Assembly: GCF_006543045.1 (NCBI RefSeq)
Contig: NZ_RBZW01000008.1
Coordinates: 1-64,000, forward strand
Source: Salinadaptatus halalkaliphilus
GTDB taxonomy: Archaea > Halobacteriota > Halobacteria > Halobacteriales > Natrialbaceae
Direction: 5' to 3'
DNA length: 64,000 nucleotides
Shown here: in pieces, positions 51,980-60,929 of the stretch
Position numbering within the stretch: position 1 is the first letter of the stretch
Layout: each line of letters opens with the position of its first letter
Position numbers and translations under genes: made by a program
Notes under the pieces: model-generated
Seen by the model: the letters and a program-made list of their open reading frames with translations, nothing else
Database searches by the model: none
What the model was told of the DNA's origin: nothing

Positions 51980-54154
51980 ATGAGCACCGACGAGTTTCCG
52001 ACGGATCGCCCGGCGGTCGTGACCTGCGGGTTGCCCTACGCCAACGGCGACCTCCACATCGGTCACCTCCGTGGCTATATCGGCGCAGACGCGTTCAACC
52101 GCACGCTCGAGACGCTGGGCCAGGAGACGGCCTACGTGTCGGGCTCGGACATGCACGGGACGCCGGTCGCCGTCAACGCCGAACAAGACGGCGTCGATCC
52201 GGCGGATTTCGCCCTCGAGTGGCACGACCAGTACGAGGAGACGTTCCCGAAGTTCAACGTCGAGTTCGACAACTACGGCCACACTCACGACGAGACCAAT
52301 ACGCAGCTGACCCAGGAGATCGTCCGCACGTTAGACGAGGAAGGCTACGTCTACGAGAAGGAGATTCAGGTCGCCTACGACCCCGACGCCGACCAGTACC
52401 TTCCCGACCGCTACGTCGAGGGGACCTGTCCCTACTGCGGCAAGAAGGCTCGCGGGGACGAGTGCGACGAGGGCTGTCAGCGCCACTTAGAGCCCGGGGA
52501 GGTCGAGGATCCCACGAGTACGATCACCGGTAACCCGGCCGAGTACCGCGAACGCTCTCACAAGTTTTTCGAGGTCTCGGCGTTTGCCGACTACCTGACC
52601 GACTTTCTCGACAACCTCGAGGGCACCTCGAACGCGCGCAACCAGCCGCGCCAGTGGATCGAAGACGGCCTGCAGGACTGGTGTATCACGCGGGACATGG
52701 ACTGGGGGATCGACTACCCCAACGGGACGGCCGACGGCGACGACGAGGACGATCTCGTCCTCTACGTCTGGGTCGACGCTCCCATCGAGTACGTCGCCTC
52801 GACGAAGCAATACAGCGAACGCGTCGGCACGGACGAGTACGACTGGGAACGCGTCTGGAAAGAAGACGGCGACATCGTCCACGTCATCGGCCGGGACATC
52901 ATCCAGCACCACACCATCTTCTGGCCGGCGATGCTCGAGGGCGCCGGCTACAACGCCCCGCGTGCGGTCGCCGCGACCGGCTTCATCACGATCAACGGCA
53001 AGGGGCTCTCGACCAGCCGGAATCGGGCCATCTGGGCGAAGGAGTACCTCGAGGAGGGGTTCCACCCGGACCTGCTGCGGTACTATTTGACGACGACCGG
53101 CGGCCTCCAGCAGGATGTCGACTTCTCGTGGGACGCCTTCCAGGAGACGGTCAACGGCGAACTCGTGGGGACGGTCGGCAACTTCTGGTACCGCTCGCTG
53201 CTCTTTGCGTACCGCAACTACGAAGGGACCCCGGAAGTCGACGTCTCGCCGGACGTCGCAGACCGCATCGAGGGCGCCATCGGCGACGTGCGCGAGAACG
53301 TCAACGACTACTCGCTGCGTGGCGTCGGCCAGGCGGCCGTCGAGCTCGCCCAGTTCGGCAACGAGTACATCCAGCGCAACGAACCATGGAAGCTCACCGA
53401 CGACGACAGCGAGGCGCGAAGCGCCTCGGAAGAGCCGAGCGGCGACGAGCCGCGAGGCCCCGAGCAGGCAGCCCAGGTCATCCGCGACTGTGTCCAGATC
53501 GCGAAAGCCGTCGGCGTCCTCCTCGAGCCGATCACGCCCGAGAAGTCCCAGCAGCTGTGGGCACAGATCGGTGAGGAGGGCACGGTTGCCGACGCCCACA
53601 TCGAGGATGCCCTCGAAGCCCCACCCCGAAACTTCGACGAACCCGGCGAACTCTTCGCAAAGATCGAGGACGACCGCGTCGACGAACTCAACGCGAAACT
53701 CGAGGAGCGCGTCGCAGCCGCCGGGGCCGACGCGGAGGAGTCCGACACCGAACACGACGACACCGACGGGGACGAATCCGCCGACGCGACGGACACGAGC
53801 GAGGCCGCCACGACCGACCTCGAGGCGCTGGCCGAGGACCGCATCGGATTCGAGGACTTTCAGGAACTGGACATCCGTGTCGGCCGCATCGAGACGGCCG
53901 AAGGTATCGAAGGGGCAGACGACCTCGCTCGCCTCGAGGTCGATATCGGCCTCGAGACGCGACAGGTCGTCGCCGGCATCAAGCAACTACACGATCTCGA
54001 GCAACTTCCGGGAACGAAGTGCGTGCTACTCGCCAACATGGAGCCGGCCGAGCTGTTCGGCGTCGAATCGAACGGGATGATCCTCGCCGCGGGCGAGGAG
54101 GCCGATCTGTTGACGACCCACGGCGACGCCGCGCTCGGCGAGAAGATCAAATAA
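51980..54154 (+). CDS. metG: methionyl-tRNA synthetase with C-terminal tRNA-binding domain
   Basis: A 724-residue class I synthetase. HIGH motif is LHIGHLRGY (residues 22-30), zinc knuckle CPYCGKKARGDECDEGC, catalytic RNA-binding motif ITINGKGLSTSRN (KMSKS replaced by KGLSTS, as in archaeal MetRS), the anticodon domain, an acidic linker (about 575-620), and an EMAP-II/Arc1p-like OB domain at residues 625-724 (FQELDIRVGRIETAEGIEG). It charges tRNA-Met. ATG 51980. Confidence 0.97.
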   Translation: MSTDEFPTDRPAVVTCGLPYANGDLHIGHLRGYIGADAFNRTLETLGQETAYVSGSDMHGTPVAVNAEQDGVDPADFALEWHDQYEETFPKFNVEFDNYGHTHDETNTQLTQEIVRTLDEEGYVYEKEIQVAYDPDADQYLPDRYVEGTCPYCGKKARGDECDEGCQRHLEPGEVEDPTSTITGNPAEYRERSHKFFEVSAFADYLTDFLDNLEGTSNARNQPRQWIEDGLQDWCITRDMDWGIDYPNGTADGDDEDDLVLYVWVDAPIEYVASTKQYSERVGTDEYDWERVWKEDGDIVHVIGRDIIQHHTIFWPAMLEGAGYNAPRAVAATGFITINGKGLSTSRNRAIWAKEYLEEGFHPDLLRYYLTTTGGLQQDVDFSWDAFQETVNGELVGTVGNFWYRSLLFAYRNYEGTPEVDVSPDVADRIEGAIGDVRENVNDYSLRGVGQAAVELAQFGNEYIQRNEPWKLTDDDSEARSASEEPSGDEPRGPEQAAQVIRDCVQIAKAVGVLLEPITPEKSQQLWAQIGEEGTVADAHIEDALEAPPRNFDEPGELFAKIEDDRVDELNAKLEERVAAAGADAEESDTEHDDTDGDESADATDTSEAATTDLEALAEDRIGFEDFQELDIRVGRIETAEGIEGADDLARLEVDIGLETRQVVAGIKQLHDLEQLPGTKCVLLANMEPAELFGVESNGMILAAGEEADLLTTHGDAALGEKIK

Positions 54155-54205
54155 CGCCGGCGACCGCCGAGTACGGTCGATCGAATTGCGAGTTCTGCTG
54201 GACAG

Positions 54206-54571
54206 TTAGAGCGGGATCGTGACGAGCTGTACCAGCACGAGTACCATCGCGATCGCGCCGAGGACGACGAACAGCACGTGCTCGAGATCCGGATTGCCGG
54301 CTTCGATCGGCGTCGAACTCGGTTCGGGGGCGTGGGGATCGTCTTCGGCGGCGTCCGATTCGTCGTCCGCCTCGGGGCGCAAATCGAGCGTGATTCTGTC
54401 CGACCCGTCGTCCGTCATCGACTCGCTCTCGGGATCGGCAGGCTCCTCGGCCGTGATCGGTCGCGTGTCGGGATGCCAGTCGGTCTCGGGGCCGGCGTCG
54501 CGTTCCGGAACGTCCGGCGTCGACGGCGTCGCATCGTCCCCCCGGTCGGGTGCGGACGAATCGTCTGTCAT
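54206..54571 (-). CDS. acidic tail-anchored membrane protein
   Basis: A 121-residue protein: residues 1-95 are disordered and rich in Asp, Glu and Pro, and a single hydrophobic segment (VLFVVLGAIAMVLVLVQLVT, about 98-117) ends the protein. It resembles a haloarchaeal family of unknown function (DUF7312-like); this is a weak match. Located between metG and pyk. Confidence 0.6.
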   Translation of the reverse strand: MTDDSSAPDRGDDATPSTPDVPERDAGPETDWHPDTRPITAEEPADPESESMTDDGSDRITLDLRPEADDESDAAEDDPHAPEPSSTPIEAGNPDLEHVLFVVLGAIAMVLVLVQLVTIPL

Positions 54572-54645
54572 AGCTCACCGTACAACCCGTGGACGCAAAA
54601 ATCCGCCGTCGTGAGCTGGCCTCCCAGAATCGAGACAGCCGTCGG

Positions 54646-56406
54646 TTATGGGGCGTCCGTTCCGTCGTCGTCGATCGCACCGCCGTAGACAACGCCGCGC
54701 TCGGCGTCGATCGTTACGACCGCTCCCTCCTCGGCCTCGGCAACGTCGGCGTCGCTGATCATCGGGAGCGAAAGTTCTCTGGCGACTAGCGCCGGATACC
54801 CCGTCATGCCACGCTGAGCGTTGACGATGCCGGCGATCTTCGAGACGTCGCCCGAAAACTCGTCGTCGAACTCGGTGCCCAACGCGAGGATCGCTCCCTC
54901 GGGAACCGACGAGAGGTCGCCATCGGTTACCCGCACGAGCGGTCCGGTCGCCCGCCCTTCGACGACGACTCGGCCGGTCGTCAGCGCCTCGGCGGCGACG
55001 TGGACTTTGAGCATGTTCGTCGTGTTTGCCCCCTCGAGGTCGGTCATCATCCCACAGAGGACGACGACGGTGTCGCCGCTCTCGGCGACGCCGGCATCGA
55101 GGGCGGACTGGACGGCGCGTTCGATGACGGCGTCGGCACCCTGATCCGAAACGTCGGCGTACAGCGGGGTGACGCCCCAGGAGAGGGCGAGTCGACGACG
55201 AACACGATGGCTCGGCGTCGAGGCGACGACCGGGACGCCCGGCCGGTACTTCGCGGTCTTCAGGGCCGTGTAGCCGGACTCGGTCGCGGCGACGACCGCG
55301 TCGGCACCGATGTCACGTGCGAGAAATCGCGCGGACCGGGCCAGTGCGTCGGTTCGGGCCTCGCCCGCGGCCGGGACGCGTTGTTCGAGCAGCTCGTCGT
55401 ACTCATCGGAACGTTCGACTTCCCGGACGATGCTGTCCATCGCGTCGACGACGGCGATCGGGTGGTCGCCGATAGCCGTCTCGCCGGAGAGCATCACGGC
55501 GTCGGTGCCGTCGAGGACGGCGTTTGCCACGTCAGAGGCCTCCGCGCGGGTCGGACGACGCGCCTCGACCATCGAGTCGAGCATCTCCGTGGCCGTGATC
55601 ACCGGGAGGCCGGCGTCGCGACACTCCCGGATGATACGCTTTTGAATCATCGGCACCTCCTCCATCGGACACTCGACACCGAGATCGCCGCGTGCGACCA
55701 TGATCCCCTGGGCTGCGTCGACGATTTCGTCGATGTTCTCGACGGCACCGGCCCGTTCGATCTTCGCGACGATCGGAATGTCGGCGCCCAGTTCCTCGAG
55801 GACCTCGTTGACCTCGTAGATGTCCTCGGCGTCGCGAACGAAACTCGCGGCGACGAAGTCGACCGACTTCTCGGCGGCGAGTTCGAGATCCTCGCGATCC
55901 GATTCGGTGACGATCTCGAGATCGAGGTCGACGCCGGGGACGTTGACGCCCTTCCGGCCGCCGAGTTCGCCGCCGGTGTCGACGCGCGCGTAGATATCCG
56001 AGCCGTCGCACTCGAGGACGGTCGTCTCGATCAGCCCGTCGTCGAGCAGGATGCGGTCGCCGGGTTCGACGGCGCCGATCGACAGCGACAGCGAGACGAC
56101 CTCGGGCGAGACCGTCTCGCCCTCCCGAAAGACGATTTCGGAGCCGGTCTCGAGAGACACCGTCTTCCCCGCTGGCAACGGTGCGGTCCGAACCTCGGGG
56201 CCTTGCATGTCGAGCATGACGGCGACGGGTTCCTCGCGTTCCTCGTCGACCGCACGCACGCGATCGATCAGTTCGGCCCGGTCTTGGCGACTGCCGTGAC
56301 TCGCGTTCAACCGCGCCACGGACATCCCGGCCTCGGCCAGCTCTCGAACCGTCTCTCGATCGCTCGAGGCGGGCCCCAACGTACAGACGATCTTCGCGTT
56401 TCGCAT
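54646..56406 (-). CDS. pyk: pyruvate kinase with C-terminal PEP-utiliser extension
   Basis: A 586-residue enzyme. The barrel starts MRNAKIVCTLGPASSDRETV; ARLNASHGSRQDR, VAKIERAGAVENIDEI with the catalytic Lys, ARGDLGVECP and TRAEASDVANAVLDGTDAVM follow. Residues 490-580 are an extra domain with the PEP-utiliser swivelling pattern (IVNAQRGMTGYPALVARELS), as in Bacillus pyruvate kinase, but the phospho-His is replaced (GMTGYP). It converts PEP to pyruvate. The upstream box CTATCTTTTTG is about 30 nt before ATG 56406. Confidence 0.95.
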   Translation of the reverse strand: MRNAKIVCTLGPASSDRETVRELAEAGMSVARLNASHGSRQDRAELIDRVRAVDEEREEPVAVMLDMQGPEVRTAPLPAGKTVSLETGSEIVFREGETVSPEVVSLSLSIGAVEPGDRILLDDGLIETTVLECDGSDIYARVDTGGELGGRKGVNVPGVDLDLEIVTESDREDLELAAEKSVDFVAASFVRDAEDIYEVNEVLEELGADIPIVAKIERAGAVENIDEIVDAAQGIMVARGDLGVECPMEEVPMIQKRIIRECRDAGLPVITATEMLDSMVEARRPTRAEASDVANAVLDGTDAVMLSGETAIGDHPIAVVDAMDSIVREVERSDEYDELLEQRVPAAGEARTDALARSARFLARDIGADAVVAATESGYTALKTAKYRPGVPVVASTPSHRVRRRLALSWGVTPLYADVSDQGADAVIERAVQSALDAGVAESGDTVVVLCGMMTDLEGANTTNMLKVHVAAEALTTGRVVVEGRATGPLVRVTDGDLSSVPEGAILALGTEFDDEFSGDVSKIAGIVNAQRGMTGYPALVARELSLPMISDADVAEAEEGAVVTIDAERGVVYGGAIDDDGTDAP

Positions 56407-56554
56407 ATCTCGGGCTACCGCGAGGACGGGCAAAAAGATAGTTGATTTACTCGGTGTCGAGTGATGTTCGGCCACATCCATCGGCCGATCGGTCGACGAC
56501 TCCGGTCGTGGCGACGGACGCCGTGAAACTGCGCTTCCCGTCTTGTGCCACTCA

Positions 56555-56634
56555 TCCGGTTTACTGTCAGCCATTTCCGGCGCACCCGCGACCCGGACGG
56601 CGGTTGCGCCGGTAAATCGTTACAGCAATTCGTA
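56555..56634. repeat. TACGG-family palindromic element (80 bp), diverged ends
   Basis: Left TCCGGTTTACTGTCAG, right GTTACAGCAATTCGTA; core CCGGCGCACCCGC and GCGGTTGCGCCGG. Flanked by TCA at 56552-56554 and 56635-56637. It lies 146 bp upstream of pyk, in a gap with another MITE. Confidence 0.82.
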
Positions 56635-56746
56635 TCAATCGTTTTCCGGATCTTCGTTGAGTCATCGACTATACCGACCTACCTTTCAACAGCGAGAGAG
56701 TCCCGCCCTACCCATGATTTTCTGCCCGCTGGGGTCGTGCCCATCA

Positions 56747-56853
56747 TACTGTCGGACAGAAGTCAGTAAAGCGTCGGTCGCGAATTCGCGGCCGTCCTTA
56801 CGGTGACGGCCGCAGTACTGCGACCGATCGTTGAATAGTTCTGTCCAACAGTA
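56747..56853. mobile_element. 107-bp MITE with 15-bp inverted ends and TCA duplication
   Basis: Terminal inverted repeats TACTGTCGGACAGAA (56747-56761) and TTCTGTCCAACAGTA (56839-56853) differ at one position. Internal inverted repeats nest inside: TCGGTCGC/GCGACCGA and GCGGCCGTC/GACGGCCGC around the loop CTTACGGT. TCA at 56744-56746 and 56854-56856 is a 3-bp target duplication. There is no coding capacity. Its ends differ from the TACGG family but the target triplet is the same. Confidence 0.82.
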
Positions 56854-56914
56854 TCAGTAACAACTCGGGAAACGTGGGTGTGGTTTGGCGTTCACCCGTC
56901 ATCAAAAACGCGAG

Positions 56915-57120
56915 CCTGCCCGAGTCAGACTCGGACGCAAGTCCCAGTCAGGCGGATGGCACCGCCCGCACGGGCCAAGCGGATACCCAAGCACACCACT
57001 CCCGCACGGGACTGACGGCTTGCGTGCAAACCGGAGTACCTGCAAGGGAAATCTTGCCTCCGGTGGTGTCGGACCGGCCAACCCCACACGAGAGGAAAGT
57101 CTCGGCGTTTACGCCGAGGA
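56915..57120 (+). ncRNA. candidate structured RNA / 5' leader of the GYD gene
   Basis: A run of strong local helices: CGAGTC-A-GACTCG (56921-56933), GGAC-GCAA-GTCC with a GNRA loop (56933-56944), CCCGCACGGG twice (56965-56974 and 57001-57010), ACCGGAG/CTCCGGT enclosing GCAAG/CTTGC (57030-57064), then two mutually exclusive hairpins CGAGA/TCTCG (57089-57104) and CTCGGCG/CGCCGAG (57101-57118) ending 9 bp before the next ATG. No convincing protein frame. It could be an independent sRNA, a switch-like leader, or the right end of a decayed IS200/IS605 (TnpB) element. Confidence 0.4.
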
Positions 57121-57126
57121 TGTCAT

Positions 57127-57402
57127 ATGTCGCTCATTCGTCTCGGCGATCGAGACGTTCAGAACGCCCAGGAGATGGCCGCCGTCTGGGGTGAGATTCG
57201 AACCGAGTTCGAACAACACAACGCGACCCTCGAGGAGTCTTACGCCATCCTCGGCGAACACGACTTTCTCATCATCTTCGAAGCGGACGATCACGAGGCG
57301 GGGTTCAAATCCGCGTTGACGCTGCGCCGACACGGGCTCCGAGGGCAGACGATGGAACTCGTCGACACCGACGACTTCTCGGATCTGGTCGACGAGATCT
57401 GA
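57127..57402 (+). CDS. GYD-domain protein
   Basis: A 91-residue dimeric alpha-beta barrel protein of the GYD family. FEQHNATLEESYAILGEHDF and IIFEADDHEAGFKSALTL match the pattern, with the family GxYD motif as LGEHD. Function is unknown. It is a single gene with a highly structured region just upstream. Confidence 0.8.
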   Translation: MSLIRLGDRDVQNAQEMAAVWGEIRTEFEQHNATLEESYAILGEHDFLIIFEADDHEAGFKSALTLRRHGLRGQTMELVDTDDFSDLVDEI

Positions 57403-57523
57403 TCGCGGAGAGCGCCCAGATCGCGCGGCTGGTTTCGGTTGGATATCGGTGGATTAACTGTCGAATACAATCTATTGCTCCAAATACATATATTGTGTCG
57501 GCGGGAATCGATAGCCGTTACCG

Positions 57524-59650
57524 ATGTCGAACGATCTACCCCGCAGACGGCTCCTTGCCGGAACGGCCCTCCTCGGGACGGCGTCGCTTGCCGGTTGTCT
57601 CTCCGAAACGCCGCCCCTCGAATCGACGGCCGCCACCGGGTCGCCATCTGCCGTTGGTCCCACAAATCGGTCCCAATCGAACAGCCCGCCACCCGATCTC
57701 GACCTCGAGAACCTCGAGTCGTTCGTCGACGAGCGGATGGCTGCACTGCTTGCGGCCCACGACATCGTCGGCGCGTCGGTCGCCGTCGTCCAGGACGACA
57801 CCGTCGAGCTCGTGACGGGGTACGGCGATACTGGCCTCGAGGACGGGACCGCGGTCGACGAGGAGACGGCGTTCCGGATCGGCTCGGTCTCGAAACCGCT
57901 GGTCTGGACAGCCCTCATGCAACTGATCGAGGACGGTCGGATCGATCCCGACGCAGACGTTCGGGAGTATCTCGAGTCGGTCTCGATCCCCGAAACGGGT
58001 GACGAACCGATCACCGTCGCCCACCTCGCGACGCATACGGCCGGGTTCGAAGAGCGGTTTCAGGGGACGTGGATCGACGATCCGGACGAGCGCCGACCCC
58101 TAGCCGACGTGCTCGAGGCGGAGCAGCCCGAGCGGGTTCGACCGCCGGGGGTGGTCGCTTCCTACTCGAACTACGGCACCGCACTCGCCGCCCAGGTCGT
58201 CGCCGACGTCACCGGCTCGAGCTTCGACGAGTACGTCGAGCAATCGGTATTCGATCCGCTCGAGATGACCGACGCGACGTTCAACTATCCGCGGCCCGAC
58301 GACGACACGACGGTCGCCAACGGCTATACGGCTGCCGCGGGGACGATCCAATCGGTTCCGGAGATCTTCCTCGAGATCTGGCCCGCCGGCAGCGCAACGG
58401 CAACGGCGACGGACATGGCCCGATTCGTACGTGCTCACCTCGGCGACGGGAGCGTCGCTGACGGGCGGATCCTCGAGCCCGAGACGGTCGCGACGATGCA
58501 CGACCAGTGGTTCACACACCACGGCGCGCTGCCGGGCACCGCGTTCGGGCTGCTCGAGGGTGAGCGACAGGGCACGCGCGTGCTCGAACACGACGGCGCA
58601 CTCCCGGGCTCGTTCTACAGCTACCTTCTCTTTGTCCCCGAGTACGATCTCGGACTCTGGCTCGGATACAACACGAACACCGGCGCGGTCGCAAACGCCG
58701 AGTTCCTCGACGCATTTTTCGAGGAATTCCTCCCTGCGGGCGCCGACTCACGACCGTCGGAACCCGACGGCCGACCCGACCAGGGCGAGGCGCTCGAGGG
58801 GACGTATCGTGGCGTCCGGGTTGCGGAATCGACCCACGCGAAACTTTCCTCGTCGCTACAGGCCGGGACGATCGAGGTTACCGTCGACGAATCGGGCTAT
58901 CTCGTCACCGACGCCGGCGCCACCATCGAGCGGTGGGTCGAACGGGAACCGCTCGTCTTCGACGCCCTCGAGGGCGACGACACCCTCGCCTTCGGCGAGA
59001 CCGGCGAGGATATCACGCACCTCTTTACCGGCTTTCACGCCTACGAGCGGATCGGTTGGCAGGATTCAATGTCGGTACAGGGCACCGTCGCCGGCCTCGC
59101 CTCGCTTGGGATGCTTTCGGGCGTCGCCGGCTGGCCCCTCGCGTGGGCCGGGCGGCGGGTACTCGCCGGGGACGACGATACCACGATGGATACCGACTCG
59201 AGTGCAGCGGCGTCGGAACGTGGCAACGTGGATGCCCAAGACGCCGGATCGGCGGATTCAAACGAACGAGCGCATTCGGACGGCGGTGGTGAATCGTCCA
59301 CGGCCGGCTTCAGGGATCGGTTCCGAATCCCCGCACCGCACGCCCGCCCGCGGTGGGTCGCCGGCGGCGCGAGTGCGTGTTTGTTCGGCTTCGTCGCCGG
59401 CACGATCGGTCTGTTGTTGATGTTTCCCTACACGCTGTTGAGCGATCCACCGCTGTCGTACACCGTCCTCACGATTCTCCCGTTGCTCGGTACTGTTGGC
59501 GCAGTCACCGCCCTTGGCTATGCGATCGTCGCCTGGCGTGACGGGTACTGGGGCCGGTGGTCGCGACTGCATTATACCATCGTCGTAGCCAGCACCATCG
59601 CCTTCTGCTGGCTGCTGTATTACTGGAACTTCCTCGGACTACCGGTTTGA
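57524..59650 (+). CDS. membrane-anchored serine hydrolase (beta-lactamase class C/PBP4* fold)
   Basis: A 708-residue exported protein. A Tat signal (RRRLLAGTALLGTASLAGC) ends in a lipobox Cys at residue 25. The hydrolase domain has SVSK (Ser121-Lys124), YSN (Tyr214) and a third-motif HDG near 347. A beta-rich region (about 410-520) follows, and five hydrophobic segments: one at about 527-545 and four near 600-705. Such proteins hydrolyse D-amino-acid peptides, esters or beta-lactams; an archaeal substrate is unknown. Lipidated N terminus plus multi-TM C terminus is unusual. Confidence 0.85.
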   Translation: MSNDLPRRRLLAGTALLGTASLAGCLSETPPLESTAATGSPSAVGPTNRSQSNSPPPDLDLENLESFVDERMAALLAAHDIVGASVAVVQDDTVELVTGYGDTGLEDGTAVDEETAFRIGSVSKPLVWTALMQLIEDGRIDPDADVREYLESVSIPETGDEPITVAHLATHTAGFEERFQGTWIDDPDERRPLADVLEAEQPERVRPPGVVASYSNYGTALAAQVVADVTGSSFDEYVEQSVFDPLEMTDATFNYPRPDDDTTVANGYTAAAGTIQSVPEIFLEIWPAGSATATATDMARFVRAHLGDGSVADGRILEPETVATMHDQWFTHHGALPGTAFGLLEGERQGTRVLEHDGALPGSFYSYLLFVPEYDLGLWLGYNTNTGAVANAEFLDAFFEEFLPAGADSRPSEPDGRPDQGEALEGTYRGVRVAESTHAKLSSSLQAGTIEVTVDESGYLVTDAGATIERWVEREPLVFDALEGDDTLAFGETGEDITHLFTGFHAYERIGWQDSMSVQGTVAGLASLGMLSGVAGWPLAWAGRRVLAGDDDTTMDTDSSAAASERGNVDAQDAGSADSNERAHSDGGGESSTAGFRDRFRIPAPHARPRWVAGGASACLFGFVAGTIGLLLMFPYTLLSDPPLSYTVLTILPLLGTVGAVTALGYAIVAWRDGYWGRWSRLHYTIVVASTIAFCWLLYYWNFLGLPV

Positions 59651-60191
59651 GGGAGGTGCCGTATCGATGTCCCGGTGCACCCGAAAGGCGGCCATGGTTG
59701 AATCAGCCGACACAGTTCGTATGCGGCGATAGCCACGAGGTCGCCGGTACGGATTCGGTCGTTGCAGTTAGCGGTGATATTTGCACCGCCTGCAGCGATA
59801 GCTCCGGATCGGTCACCTTGATCGAAGATGTGGAGGTATGAACTTTCTTCCTCGTGATATCGACACATTAAACTCGGTTTAAACCCACGACAACTCGTCG
59901 TAAGAACGGTATACCGTCATCCCCGTTCAAGTAGTTCTCCCCACTATCAACGGATGGAGGTCGACGGGTAGACCCCACCGAGGCACGAACGCCTGTTCCC
60001 GTGACTTCCAGCAATCCCACCACAGCACCCTTCCCCCCACCATTGCCACACCGTCTCCGACGCGGGCGAGGCTGCACCCGCCTGCGTCGAACCCTGCGGT
60101 TTTGGCATCCCGGGGCGCGATTTCGCGCCTCGGGGCGATTTTCACTCTCGAGCGACTGCGTCATCGGTTACTGCTGTCTCGAGTGACGACG
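59651..60191. other. 541-bp gap without a supported gene
   Basis: Several short open frames exist on the minus strand (59620-59868 and 59868-60164) but none resembles a known family; the first, with a CRYHEEE start, has moderately gene-like codon use and could be a small protein. A hairpin GGCGCGA-TT-TCGCGCC is at 60114-60129. GTTTAAAC (59877-59884) is palindromic. The stretch may be a decayed mobile element. Confidence 0.4.
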
Positions 60192-60929
60192 TCACCGCTC
60201 ACGAAGCCGCTGTAAGACCGGAATCTCCTCGAGACGATCGTCCTCGAGCAGCGACCACTCGATCCCCGACGGTCGCTCGTGACCGTCGGGTTCGGGACGA
60301 ACGATGCGGTCGGGTGTGGCGATCAGGTCCATCGGGACGTCGTGAGCACCGACCGGTAGTTCCTCGTCGACGACTTGGCGCTCGTGGACCGTCGTCGCGA
60401 CGGGTGTCGTCTCGTCGACCAACTCGAGTTCCCGGAGGATGGCGTACTCGAGATCGCTGTAGCCTTCACCCTTGCCGATCCGGCCGCCGTCGGCCGAGAC
60501 GGCGACGCTGCCAGAGACGATCAGATCGATCGAGTCGACATCCTCGGGGCCGACCTGCGTGCCGTACTCGGCCGATCCCGACACCGTCGTCGCGGCGTCG
60601 TAATCCTCGAGGTCGTCGGGGTCGAGTTTCAGGAAACATCGCTCGTCTCGCAACCGGGGGACGGCCATGTAGACGGTCTTTCCCGCGCGCAGCGCCCGCC
60701 GTCGGACGGGGAGCTGTGGCGCGTCGGGATTGGCCTTGATCGTCGCTGCCTGTTCCCACTCCGGCTGCTCTGCCAGCCGCTCCGCGGCCACCTTGGCGTC
60801 CGCAAAATTGGGGATCCGGCCGTGTGGCGGGAACGGAAACCGGGCGACGCCGCTGCCCTCGAGGTCGTCCCAGACCCGTTCGCGAATCGTCGGTTTGTCG
60901 GGGTTCGCCGCGGGCGTCTTTTCACTCAT
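60192..60929 (-). CDS. 5-formyltetrahydrofolate cyclo-ligase family protein
   Basis: A 245-residue protein with RERVWDDLEGSGVARFPFPP at the start, KANPDAPQLPVRRRALRAGK (substrate Lys/Arg), and the ATP-loop DLIVSGSVAVSADGGRIGKGEGYSD. It converts 5-formyl-THF to methenyl-THF in bacteria; haloarchaea use folate, so this is plausible. It overlaps the moaB-like gene by 8 bp, indicating an operon. Confidence 0.88.
   Translation of the reverse strand: MSEKTPAANPDKPTIRERVWDDLEGSGVARFPFPPHGRIPNFADAKVAAERLAEQPEWEQAATIKANPDAPQLPVRRRALRAGKTVYMAVPRLRDERCFLKLDPDDLEDYDAATTVSGSAEYGTQVGPEDVDSIDLIVSGSVAVSADGGRIGKGEGYSDLEYAILRELELVDETTPVATTVHERQVVDEELPVGAHDVPMDLIATPDRIVRPEPDGHERPSGIEWSLLEDDRLEEIPVLQRLRER

Noticed and set aside
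57089-57104. GAGGAAAGTC resembling RNase P CR-I
   Set aside because: It is the loop region of a local hairpin, in an order inconsistent with RNase P RNA, and a complete RNase P RNA is already present at 49756-50301.
56885-57319. Open frame of 144 codons overlapping the structured region and the GYD gene
   Set aside because: It is in another frame from the better-supported GYD gene, is rich in Ser/Arg/Pro, and runs through perfect hairpins; more likely non-coding.
59868-60164. 98-codon minus-strand frame
   Set aside because: It is arginine-rich, has no family resemblance, and overlaps other frames of similar length.
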